This document shows, in pieces, positions 9,867 through 17,561 of a stretch of DNA of 64,000 nt. The position numbers were made by a program, and so were the translations under genes. The stretch comes from Oryzisolibacter propanilivorax (lineage in GTDB: Bacteria > Pseudomonadota > Gammaproteobacteria > Burkholderiales > Burkholderiaceae_C), in assembly GCF_900103645.1 (NCBI RefSeq), contig NZ_FNHP01000004.1, forward strand, positions 248,001 to 312,000, in the 5' to 3' direction. The notes below the pieces were generated by a model. That model made no database searches and was not told where the DNA came from. It saw nothing but the letters and a program-made list of their open reading frames with translations. The stretch's first letter is position 1. The number at the start of each line of letters is the position of its first letter.

Positions 9867-9884
9867 GCCGAGAGGAAGAAAAGA

Positions 9885-10949
9885 ATGTTCTATCGTGAAA
9901 ACGGCCAGTTCAAGACGACCTACGCCTCCGACCAGCAAATCTTCGGCGTGGCGCAGGACCGCTATACCGTGCTGGCCATCGTCGCCTTCGCCTTCCTGGT
10001 GGTGCCCTTCATCGCCAGCGACTACACCTTCCAGGCGGTCTTGATCCCCTTCCTGATCATGTCGCTGGGCGCGCTGGGGCTGAACATCCTGGTGGGCTAC
10101 TGCGGCCAGATCTCGCTGGGCACGGCGGCCTTCATGGCCGTGGGGGCGTACGCGGCCTACAACCTACAGGCGCGCTTCGACGGCATGCCGCTCTTGCTGG
10201 CGCTGGTCGGCGGCGGGCTGGTGGCGATGGTCTTCGGCGTGGTGTTCGGCCTGCCCTCCCTGCGCATCCGCGGGCTGTACCTGGCAGTGGCGACGCTGGC
10301 CGCGCAGTTCTTCGTCGACTGGCTGGCCACGCGCGCGGCCTGGGTGACGAACAACTCCTCGTCGGGCTCGGTCAGCGCCAAGGCGCTGGAGATCGCCGGC
10401 TGGCAGATCGACACGCCGATGGAAAAGTATCTGCTGTGTCTGGCCATCCTGTGCGTGCTCGGCCTGGGGGCGAAGAACCTGGTGCGCAGCTCGGTCGGGC
10501 GCGAGTGGATGGCCATGCGCGACATGGACGTGGCCGCCGCCGTGATCGGCATCCGCCCGGTGTATGCCAAGCTGTCAGCGTTCGCCGTCAGCTCGTTCAT
10601 CGTCGGCATCGCCGGCGCGCTGTGGGGCTTCGTGCACCTGGGCGCCTGGGAGCCGGCCGCGTTCAGCCTGGACCGCTCGCTGCAACTGCTGTTCATGATC
10701 ATCATCGGCGGGCTGGGCTCCATCGTCGGCAGCCTGTTCGGCGCGGCGTTCTTCGTGCTGCTGCCGCTGCTGCTCAACCAGGTGCCGCACTGGCTGGGCC
10801 TGCCGCTGTCCACGGCCACCGCCACCTACCTGGAACACATGATCTTCGGCGCGCTCATCGTGTTCTTCCTGATTGTCGAGCCCCACGGTCTGGCCAAGCT
10901 GTGGTCCACGGCCCGGCAGAAGCTGCGCGTCTGGCCGTTCCCGCATTGA
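9885..10949 (+). CDS. livM: LIV-type ABC transporter permease LivM
   Basis: 354 aa with about nine membrane segments. LivM landmarks include GLNILVGYCGQISLGTAAFM and the late PHGLAKLW. It pairs with LivH to form the permease. GAGGAAG stands about 7 bases before the ATG. The spacing to livH is larger than elsewhere in the operon because of the small intervening frame. Confidence 0.93.
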   Translation: MFYRENGQFKTTYASDQQIFGVAQDRYTVLAIVAFAFLVVPFIASDYTFQAVLIPFLIMSLGALGLNILVGYCGQISLGTAAFMAVGAYAAYNLQARFDGMPLLLALVGGGLVAMVFGVVFGLPSLRIRGLYLAVATLAAQFFVDWLATRAAWVTNNSSSGSVSAKALEIAGWQIDTPMEKYLLCLAILCVLGLGAKNLVRSSVGREWMAMRDMDVAAAVIGIRPVYAKLSAFAVSSFIVGIAGALWGFVHLGAWEPAAFSLDRSLQLLFMIIIGGLGSIVGSLFGAAFFVLLPLLLNQVPHWLGLPLSTATATYLEHMIFGALIVFFLIVEPHGLAKLWSTARQKLRVWPFPH

Positions 10950-11005
10950 TCGATTGCCAACCGGGCGGGCCTGCCTGCCGCCCCCACAACCCAAGGAGAC
11001 TGAGC

Positions 11006-12328
11006 ATGACTTTCAAACGCAACATCGCACTGGCAGTGGCCACCGTGGCCGCCGGCATGGGCGCGCTGGTCGCCACCCCGGCCGTCCACGCGCAGGGCCA
11101 GGAGCAGTTCATGCCCCTGCTGGTGTACCGCACCGGCCAGTTCGCCCCGCTGGGCATCCCCTGGGCCGACGGCAAGCAGGACTACCTGAAGCTGGTGAAC
11201 GCCCGCGGCGGCGTCAACGGCGTGAAGATCACCTATGAGGAGTGCGAGACCGCCTACGACACCGCCAAGGGCGTGGAGTGCTACGAGCGCCTGAAGAACC
11301 GCCCGAACGGCACCGCCAGCTTCGACACCCAGTCCACTGGCATCACCTTCGCCGTGAGCGACAAGGCCCCGGCCGACAAGGCCAGCATCGTGACCGCCGG
11401 CTACGGCCTGTCGCAGTCGGCCGACGGGCGCGTGTTCGAGTGGAACTTCCCGCTGCTGGGCAACTACTGGACCGCTGCCGATTCCATCGTGCAGGACATC
11501 CTGAAGAAGGAAAAGGGCAACCTGAAGGGCAAGAAGATCGCCCTGGTCTACCACGACTCGCCCTACGGCAAGGAGCCGATTCCGCTGCTGGAAAAGCGCG
11601 CCGCCAAGGACGGCTTCGAACTGCTCAAGCTGCCGGTGACGGCGCCGGGCGTCGAGCAAAAGTCCACCTGGCTGCAGATCCGCCAGCAGCGCCCGGACTA
11701 CGTGCTGCTGTGGTCGGCCGGGGTGATGACGCCCACCGCCGTGCGCGAGGCGCAGGCCACCGGCTACCCGCGCGAGAAGGTCTACGGCGTGTGGTGGGCC
11801 GGCTCCGACCACGACGTGAAGGACATCGGCGCCGGCGCCAAGGGCTACAACACCGTGACCATCCACAACACCGCCGAGCGCGACAAGGTGCACGACGAGG
11901 TCAAGGCGCAGGTCTACGACAAGGGCCAGGGCACGGCCAAGGACGTGTCCGAGCTGGGCGCCATGGCGCACACCCGCGGCATGGTGATCTCCATGCTGCA
12001 GGTCGAGGCGATTCGCACCGCGCAGGACAAGTACGGCAAGGGCAAGGTCATGACCCCCGAGCAGGTGCGCTGGGGCCTGGAGAACCTGAACCTGACGCAG
12101 GAGCGCCTCGATGAGCTGGGCTTTGGCAAAGTCCTGCGGCCTATCAAGACCAGCTGCGAGAACCACCTGGGCACCGACTGGTCGCGCATCGCGCAATGGG
12201 ACGGCAGCAAATTCAAGGTGGTTTCCGACTGGTACCAAGCCGACAAGTCCATGGTCGATCCGTTGATCAAGGAGTACGGCGAGAAGTACGCCAAGGAGAA
12301 GAACATCAAGGTGCGCAGCTGCAGCTGA
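11006..12328 (+). CDS. LIV-type periplasmic substrate-binding protein
   Basis: 440 aa. The N-terminal signal peptide (MTFKRNIALAVATVAAGMGA, cleavage likely after VHA) is followed by a type I periplasmic-binding fold. The family belongs to the branched-chain amino acid/aromatic acid binding proteins (LivJ/LivK-like). Position between permease and second ATPase, and the two adenylate-forming ligases at the operon ends, suggest a carboxylic acid ligand rather than an amino acid; this is inference. AAGGAGA precedes the ATG. Confidence 0.92.
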   Translation: MTFKRNIALAVATVAAGMGALVATPAVHAQGQEQFMPLLVYRTGQFAPLGIPWADGKQDYLKLVNARGGVNGVKITYEECETAYDTAKGVECYERLKNRPNGTASFDTQSTGITFAVSDKAPADKASIVTAGYGLSQSADGRVFEWNFPLLGNYWTAADSIVQDILKKEKGNLKGKKIALVYHDSPYGKEPIPLLEKRAAKDGFELLKLPVTAPGVEQKSTWLQIRQQRPDYVLLWSAGVMTPTAVREAQATGYPREKVYGVWWAGSDHDVKDIGAGAKGYNTVTIHNTAERDKVHDEVKAQVYDKGQGTAKDVSELGAMAHTRGMVISMLQVEAIRTAQDKYGKGKVMTPEQVRWGLENLNLTQERLDELGFGKVLRPIKTSCENHLGTDWSRIAQWDGSKFKVVSDWYQADKSMVDPLIKEYGEKYAKEKNIKVRSCS

Positions 12329-12344
12329 GAGCGGTTTTGCGTGA

Positions 12345-12376
12345 TGCGTTGGGCGTTTTGCGAAATGCCCAACGCA
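12345..12376 (+). promoter_or_regulatory. Perfect 10-bp stem-loop between binding-protein gene and livF
   Basis: TGCGTTGGGC (12345-12354) and GCCCAACGCA (12367-12376) are exact inverted repeats around a 12-base loop. No T-run follows, so it is not a clear intrinsic terminator. In this position it could stabilise the binding-protein mRNA or partly attenuate livF. The bases after it contain short CGCACAAC direct repeats. Confidence 0.6.
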
Positions 12377-12429
12377 CCTCTTCCCGACGCACAACCACAA
12401 CGCACAACGCACAACCTCCTGGTGACCCT

Positions 12430-13269
12430 ATGACCGACAGCCCTCCCGCGAACGCTTCCTCTGCCACGGCCGCGCCCCTGATCGTCGTCAACGGCATCGA
12501 GGTCATCTACAACCACGTGATCCTGGTGCTCAAGGGCGTGTCGCTGCAGCTGCCCGAGCGCGGCATCGTGGCGCTTTTGGGCGGCAACGGCGCCGGCAAG
12601 ACGACCACCCTGCGGGCAATCTCCAACCTGCTGCGCGGCGAGCGCGGCGAAGTCACCAAGGGCAGCATCGAGCTGCGCGGCGAGCGCATCGAGAACCTCT
12701 CGCCGGCCGACCTGGTGCGTCGCGGTGTGGTGCAGGTGATGGAGGGCCGGCACTGCTTCGCCCACCTGACGATCGAGGAAAACCTGCTCACCGGCGCCTA
12801 CACCCGCGCCGACAAGGGCGAAATCGCCGCCAACCTGGAGAAGGTCTACGCCTATTTCCCGCGCCTGAAGACGCGCCGCACCAGCCAGGCGGCCTACACC
12901 TCGGGCGGCGAGCAGCAGATGTGCGCCATCGGCCGGGCCATCATGTGCAACCCCTCCATCGTGCTGCTGGACGAGCCCTCCATGGGCCTGGCGCCACAGA
13001 TCGTCGAGGAGGTGTTCAACATCGTCAAAGACCTGAACGACAAGGAAGGCACGACCTTCCTGCTGGCCGAGCAGAACACCAACATGGCGCTGAAGTACGC
13101 CAACTACGGCTACATCATGGAAAGCGGGCGCATCGTCATGGACGGCCCGGCGCAGGAGCTGGCCAGCAACGAAGACGTCAAGGAGTTCTACCTGGGCGTG
13201 GGCGGCGGCGAGCGGAAGAGCTTCCGCGACGTCAAGAGCTACAAGCGGCGCAAGCGCTGGCTCGCCTGA
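12430..13269 (+). CDS. livF: LIV-type ABC transporter ATP-binding protein LivF
   Basis: 279 aa. Walker A GGNGAGKTT (51-59), signature SGGEQQ and Walker B VLLDEPSMG are all present, so this ATPase looks canonical, unlike its partner LivG. The first ~16 residues are a flexible Ser/Ala/Pro leader. The ATG at 12430 is preferred over the longer frame, which would overlap the hairpin and the preceding gene. Confidence 0.93.
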   Translation: MTDSPPANASSATAAPLIVVNGIEVIYNHVILVLKGVSLQLPERGIVALLGGNGAGKTTTLRAISNLLRGERGEVTKGSIELRGERIENLSPADLVRRGVVQVMEGRHCFAHLTIEENLLTGAYTRADKGEIAANLEKVYAYFPRLKTRRTSQAAYTSGGEQQMCAIGRAIMCNPSIVLLDEPSMGLAPQIVEEVFNIVKDLNDKEGTTFLLAEQNTNMALKYANYGYIMESGRIVMDGPAQELASNEDVKEFYLGVGGGERKSFRDVKSYKRRKRWLA

Positions 13270-13286
13270 AACACCACCCCACTCAC

Positions 13287-13352
13287 ATTTTCATAGCTGC
13301 AGGCCCATGTGCTGCATGGGCTGGCGGCCTGTTTCACTCCAAAAACGACTGT
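13287..13352 (-). repeat. Comamonadaceae-type intergenic repeat, copy 2 (degenerate)
   Basis: Read on the minus strand it follows the family order: GTGAAACAGGCCGCCAGCCC, then an inverted repeat around CCCATG/CATGGG, then GCAGCTATGAAAA. It closely parallels the copy at 52127. It sits between livF and the PaaK-like ligase gene. Confidence 0.5.
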
Positions 13353-13364
13353 AGGGAGCCCGGC

Positions 13365-14627
13365 ATGCAGCAGCAGTTCTACGATTCCCTGGAAGCACGC
13401 TCGCCGGCCGAGCGCGAGGCGCAGCTGATGGCGGCGCTGCCGCGCCAGGTGGCGCAGGCCCGGCAAGGCACGGGCGCCTTCGCGCAGATCCTGGCCGGCG
13501 TGGACGCCCAGGCCGTCACCAGCCGCGCGGCGCTGGCGCGCCTGCCGGTGACGCGCAAGTCCGAGCTGCAGGCGCGCCAGCAGGCCGCGCGCACCAATGG
13601 CCCACCCGGCGACGTGTTCGGCGGCTTCGCCACGCAGGGCTGGGGCCCGGGCATGCCGCGCGTGTTTTCCAGCCCCGGCCCGCTGTACGAGCCGGAAGGC
13701 GCGCGGCCCGACTACTGGCGCATGGCGCGCGCCCTGCATGCGGCCGGCTTTCGCGCGGGCGACTTGGTGCACAACTGCTTTTCCTACCACTTCGTGCCGG
13801 CCGGCTCGATGATGGAGACCGGCGCGCAGGCCCTGGGCTGCACGGTGTTCCCCGGCGGCACCGGCCAGACCGAGCAGCAGGTGCAGGCCATGGCGCAGCT
13901 GCGGCCCGCCGGCTACGTGGGCACGCCGAGCTTTCTGAAGATCATTCTGGAAAAGGCCGCCGAGATGGGCGTGCAGCTACCCAGCCTGACCAAGGCCATG
14001 CTCTCGGCCGAGGCGCTGCCGCCGTCCCTGCGCGACTGGTTCGCGCAGCAGGGCGTGAGCGCGCTGCAGTGCTACGGCACGGCCGACCTGGGGCTGATCG
14101 CCTACGAGACCGAGGCGCGCGAGGGGCTGGTGCTGGACGAGGGCGTGATCGTCGAGATCGTGCGCCCCGGCACGGGTGACCCGGTGCCCGAGGGCGAAGT
14201 GGGCGAGCTGGTGGTGACCACGCTGAACCCGGACTACCCGCTGATCCGCTTCGGCACCGGCGACCTGTCAGCGGTACTGCCGGGACCCTGCCCCACCGGC
14301 CGCACCAACACCCGCATCCGTGGCTGGATGGGCCGCGCCGACCAGACCACCAAAGTGCGCGGCATGTTCGTCCAGCCCGGGCACATCGCCGAGGTGGCGC
14401 GGCGCTTTCCGCAGGTGCAGCGCGCCCGCCTGGTGGTCAGCGGCGAGATGGCCAGCGACAGCATGCTGCTGCAGGTCGAGACCACCGAGACCGCCCCCGG
14501 CCTGGCCACGCAGCTGCAGGAGGCGCTGCGCGAGGTGACCAAGCTGCGCGGCGAGGTGCAGATGCTGCCGCCGGGCACCCTGCCCAACGACGGCAAGGTC
14601 ATCGAGGACGCGCGCAGCTACCGCTGA
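13365..14627 (+). CDS. PaaK-like AMP-binding protein (phenylacetate-CoA ligase family)
   Basis: 420 aa. The overall plan is that of phenylacetate-CoA ligases, including YPLIRFGTGDLS, TKVRGMFVQPGHIAEV and the C-terminal domain. The usual glycine-rich A3 loop (SSGTTGxPT in PaaK) is replaced by FSSPGPLYEPEG at about residues 102-113, so ATP handling may differ. TAGGGAG precedes the ATG. As the last gene of the ligase/LIV transporter unit it probably acts on the same imported acid, or as a non-canonical partner of the first ligase. Confidence 0.82.
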   Translation: MQQQFYDSLEARSPAEREAQLMAALPRQVAQARQGTGAFAQILAGVDAQAVTSRAALARLPVTRKSELQARQQAARTNGPPGDVFGGFATQGWGPGMPRVFSSPGPLYEPEGARPDYWRMARALHAAGFRAGDLVHNCFSYHFVPAGSMMETGAQALGCTVFPGGTGQTEQQVQAMAQLRPAGYVGTPSFLKIILEKAAEMGVQLPSLTKAMLSAEALPPSLRDWFAQQGVSALQCYGTADLGLIAYETEAREGLVLDEGVIVEIVRPGTGDPVPEGEVGELVVTTLNPDYPLIRFGTGDLSAVLPGPCPTGRTNTRIRGWMGRADQTTKVRGMFVQPGHIAEVARRFPQVQRARLVVSGEMASDSMLLQVETTETAPGLATQLQEALREVTKLRGEVQMLPPGTLPNDGKVIEDARSYR

Positions 14628-14684
14628 TGGCGAGGCACCGTGCGGCGGTGCGCGGGCGCGCCGTACGCCCGGCGCGCGCAGGCC

Positions 14685-15020
14685 TCACCAGATGACGTCG
14701 TGCCCCTCGGCGGCGCTGCGCCGCAGCATGTCGATGAAGGGCGCGGCGCGCTGATGCAGGCGCACCGGCTCGCGCGGCGCGCCCTCGTCCTGCTGCGCCT
14801 CGCGTTCGTCCTGCGCACCGGGCTGCGCGTCCTGCGCGCGGTCGGCGGCCTCGTCGGCGGCGACGGCCGACTGCAGCGCCTCGATGGCGGCCGGGATCTG
14901 CGCGGCGGTGATGATGCCGTGCGGCTCGTCACCCTTGCCGGCGATCTTCAGGAGCTGGCGCGCATTGGCCTCCAGCATGATGACGTCGGCGGTGGCGCGG
15001 GATTTGAATTTGTAGAGCAT
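14685..15020 (-). CDS. DUF1840 domain-containing protein
   Basis: 111 aa, family usual length. The N-terminus MLYKFKSRATADVIMLEANA and the C-terminal AAPFIDMLRRSAAEGHDVIW are hallmarks of DUF1840, found mainly in beta- and gammaproteobacteria. The central part is an acidic, Ala/Gln-rich linker. Function is unknown; cytoplasmic, no signal peptide. Confidence 0.85.
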   Translation of the reverse strand: MLYKFKSRATADVIMLEANARQLLKIAGKGDEPHGIITAAQIPAAIEALQSAVAADEAADRAQDAQPGAQDEREAQQDEGAPREPVRLHQRAAPFIDMLRRSAAEGHDVIW

Positions 15021-15077
15021 GCGGCGGTCCTGCGGTGAAGAATGAAAGATCAGTGTCGAGGATAAGCCGACCCGCGC

Positions 15078-16364
15078 TCACGGCGCTGCCGCCCCGGCGC
15101 CCTCGTACATGTAGGAACGGTTGAACGGATAGTCACCCTGCATGCCCGGCAGCGGCCCGCCCTCGATGTGCCCACTGGGACGCACGGCCAGGATCTGGTG
15201 CAGCGCGATCCAGCCGCGCTCGAAGGCCAGGGCGCAGCCGGCCAGGTACAGCCGGTAGGCACGCAGCGCCCGCGCACCGTGTTCGGGGCCGTGCTGGGCG
15301 GACAGGATGGCCAGCGCCTCGTCCTGGCGCGCTTCCAGCGCATCCGACCAGGCCCACAGCGTGCGGGCGTAGTGTGGGCGCAGGTTTTCGGTGTCCACCA
15401 TCTCCAGCCCGGCGCGCGCCAGGTGCGCCAGCGCGCTGCTGACGTGCAGCAGTTCGCCGCCGGGGAAGATGTAGCGCTCGATGAAGTCGCCCATGCCGGC
15501 ACCCAGACCATCGTTGTCCAGCCCGCCGGCGGTGATGCCGTGGTTCAGCACCAGACCGCCTGGGCGCATCAGCCGGTGCACGGTGCGAAAGTAGTCGTCC
15601 ATCTGCGCGCGCCCGACATGCTCGAACATGCCCACCGAGGCCACCTTGTCGAACGGCTCGGGCGCCTGCAGCTGGCGGTAGTCCAGCCGCAGCATGCGCA
15701 CGCGGCCGGCCAAGCCGCGCGCGTCGATCAGCCGCTGCACGTGGGCATGCTGGTTGTGCGACAGGGTGATGCCCGTGGCCTGCACGCCGTAGTGCTCGGC
15801 GGCCCACAGCAGCAGCCCGCCCCAGCCGGCACCGATGTCCAGGAAGCGCTCGCCCGGCTGCAGCCGCAGTTTCCTGCAGATGTGGTCCAGCTTGGCCTCC
15901 TGCGCCTGCGCCAGGCTGAGGTCGGGCTGGCGCCAGTAAGCACAGGAATACACGCGCCGGGGGTCGAGCCACAGGGCATAGAAATCGTCCGACAGGTCAT
16001 AGTGGAACTCGATGTTCTGCGCGTCACCACGCAGCGTGTGCGCGGCCCGCGAGCGCGCCCGCGCCAGCACGCGCTGCCACCAGTGCGTAGTCCCGTCGCG
16101 CGCCGGGTCGGTGCGCAGCAGCGCCGCGCCGGCGGCCATCAGCTGGCGCATGCTGCCCTGCAGGGCCACCCGCCCCTCGACGATGGCCGCACCGACACTG
16201 CCGATCTCGCCCATGGCCAGCGCCACCAGCGCCATGCGGTCGGCCAGGCGCAGCCGTACCTCGGCGTCGGGCGCGCCCACACGGGTACCGTCGGGCAGCT
16301 CCACGGCAATGCCCACCGGCGACAGGGCCAGACTGCGCTCCAGCGCATGCAGCAGGTTCTTCAT
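15078..16364 (-). CDS. cfa: Cyclopropane-fatty-acyl-phospholipid synthase family methyltransferase
   Basis: 428 aa. An N-terminal lipid-binding-like region is followed by a SAM-dependent methyltransferase domain with FLDIGAGWGGLLLWAAEHYG and the later MFEHVGRAQMDDYF. The family transfers a methylene group from S-adenosylmethionine to unsaturated acyl chains of membrane phospholipids. It is a single gene; the start at 16364 (MKNLLHALERSL) is the only good ATG. A paralogous methyltransferase of the same family is possible. Confidence 0.88.
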   Translation of the reverse strand: MKNLLHALERSLALSPVGIAVELPDGTRVGAPDAEVRLRLADRMALVALAMGEIGSVGAAIVEGRVALQGSMRQLMAAGAALLRTDPARDGTTHWWQRVLARARSRAAHTLRGDAQNIEFHYDLSDDFYALWLDPRRVYSCAYWRQPDLSLAQAQEAKLDHICRKLRLQPGERFLDIGAGWGGLLLWAAEHYGVQATGITLSHNQHAHVQRLIDARGLAGRVRMLRLDYRQLQAPEPFDKVASVGMFEHVGRAQMDDYFRTVHRLMRPGGLVLNHGITAGGLDNDGLGAGMGDFIERYIFPGGELLHVSSALAHLARAGLEMVDTENLRPHYARTLWAWSDALEARQDEALAILSAQHGPEHGARALRAYRLYLAGCALAFERGWIALHQILAVRPSGHIEGGPLPGMQGDYPFNRSYMYEGAGAAAP

Positions 16365-16494
16365 GCCAACCCCCAGTCATGCCGCCCGGCTGACGGCAGG
16401 GAACATTCTGGGAGCTGCGCCCGCCGGGTCAAGGTGCACCATCCGACGGTTTGGCGGGCTGTTGTCCGACGCGGGCTCACAGCAGAAATGATGG

Positions 16495-16552
16495 TCAAAC
16501 CAGCCTCAATGCCTTGATACAAAAGGACCTGTCGCTATATTTTTTGTATCTC
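16495..16552 (+). repeat. Comamonadaceae-type intergenic repeat, copy 3
   Basis: Follows the family order TCAAACCAGCCTC, CCTTGATACAAAAGG and GCTATATTTTTTGTATC. The terminal core is less palindromic than in other copies. Confidence 0.65.
16514..16541 (+). promoter_or_regulatory. Candidate sigma70 promoter within repeat copy 3
   Basis: TTGATA (16514-16519) and TATATT (16536-16541) are separated by 16 bases and point toward the 53-aa protein gene about 130 bases downstream. Both hexamers are formed by repeat sequence. Identified by eye only. Confidence 0.35.
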
Positions 16553-16671
16553 CATACTGGGCCTCGGCGCATGCCAGAGTGCTTGCGCACGCCCCCGCGC
16601 CGCGGCCGGGCGCGCCGGCTATGGCCTAATAGCGGACTTTTCGTTTTTTCGACCTATCGTCAGGAGCCACC

Positions 16672-16833
16672 ATGGGCAACAAAATCGTCACCGAAGCCGA
16701 CCGCAAGGCCACTCCCCGCCCCACCCCGATGCCCGGCATGCCGCTGCTCAAGCAGGGCACCGGCCAGCGCGTCAGCCTGGAGCGCGGCGTGAACACGCAC
16801 CACAAGAAGAACCCGGGCAAGCGCCATCGCTGA
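16672..16833 (+). CDS. Small basic protein of unknown function (53 aa)
   Basis: The frame begins MGNKIVTEADRKATPRPTPM and ends in a strongly basic tail (HHKKNPGKRHR). CAGGAG lies 6 bases before the ATG, and a good intrinsic terminator follows 36 bases after the stop, so it looks like a complete monocistronic gene. Lysine, arginine and histidine make up about 30% of residues, suggesting nucleic acid or ribosome contact, but no known domain is recognised. Too short for most gene callers' default confidence, yet the surrounding signals support it. Confidence 0.75.
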   Translation: MGNKIVTEADRKATPRPTPMPGMPLLKQGTGQRVSLERGVNTHHKKNPGKRHR

Positions 16834-16869
16834 TGCGCCGGGCGGGCATTCCGCCATGCCTGCCAGGAC

Positions 16870-16892
16870 AGCCCTCCGCGCGAGGGCTTTTT
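16870..16892 (+). terminator. Rho-independent terminator after the 53-aa protein gene
   Basis: Stem AGCCCTC (16870-16876), loop CGCGC, stem GAGGGCT (16882-16888), followed by a T-run to 16892. Confidence 0.85.
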
Positions 16893-16962
16893 CATGCCCG
16901 CGGCTCGGCGCGGGGGCTGTTGCACAATCGCCCCGATCCCACTCCAGCGCCCGCGCCCTGCC

Positions 16963-17514
16963 ATGACCGATACGCCCGCGCCCCCCACTACCGAAGACGC
17001 CCCGGTGCTCTACCGCATCCTGGCGGACGAGGTGCCTGCCGGCAGCGCCCTCACCACGCTGCACATCGGCGGTGCGCACACCACTCTGGCGAGTGGACAC
17101 GCGGCGCAGGCGCCGCTGCTGCTGCGCACGCTGGACCTGGGCGCGCGCGTCACTGCTGCCACGCGCTTCGCGCACCAGCCGCCCCTGCCGGACGAGTTGC
17201 AGGCTGCGGGCGATGCCGCGCAGCAGGCCTTCGCGCCCTTGCGCGAGCGCCTGGCGCTGCAATCGTCGCTCTACACCACCGACGCCGGGGTGCGCCAGAT
17301 CGCCCTGGCGGCGGGGCTGGAGGCACAGCCGGAGCTGCTGTTGCCGCTGTCCGCGCTGGAGGCGCTGTACCAGCGCCTGCTGCAGCCCGGGTCCGACGCC
17401 GAGCCCGGCGAACTCGCGGCGCCGCACTTCGCCGCCGCGGTGGTCATCCTGCGCGCCTGTCTGCTGGCGTTGGGCTTCGACAGCATCACCATCCGTTCCG
17501 ACGCGGCCGCCTGA
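16963..17514 (+). CDS. Conserved-looking hypothetical protein (183 aa)
   Basis: Not recognised. It begins MTDTPAPPTTEDAPVLYRIL, has no signal peptide or membrane segment, and is rich in Ala and Leu with a probable helical second half. ATG 16963 is preferred over an upstream ATG at 16894 that lies in the terminator's T-run region. It is followed 47 bases later by a lipoprotein aminopeptidase gene in the same direction, so the two may be co-transcribed. Confidence 0.65.
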   Translation: MTDTPAPPTTEDAPVLYRILADEVPAGSALTTLHIGGAHTTLASGHAAQAPLLLRTLDLGARVTAATRFAHQPPLPDELQAAGDAAQQAFAPLRERLALQSSLYTTDAGVRQIALAAGLEAQPELLLPLSALEALYQRLLQPGSDAEPGELAAPHFAAAVVILRACLLALGFDSITIRSDAAA

Positions 17515-17561
17515 CCCTGGCCGACCCGAGACACGGGCCGCCCCGCCCTATGCTGGGGGCA

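Larger units (their letters stand above)
16365..16671. other. 307-bp gene-free region with repeat and candidate promoter
   Basis: No coding frame with supporting context is seen. The stretch holds one copy of the genome-wide repeat (16495-16552) and a sigma70-like promoter inside it. The remainder is GC-rich spacer between the divergent cfa gene and the 53-aa protein gene. Confidence 0.6.

Noticed and set aside
16894-16962. Longer start for the 183-aa hypothetical protein
   Set aside because: The extension would begin right at the T-run of the upstream terminator and has no ribosome site.
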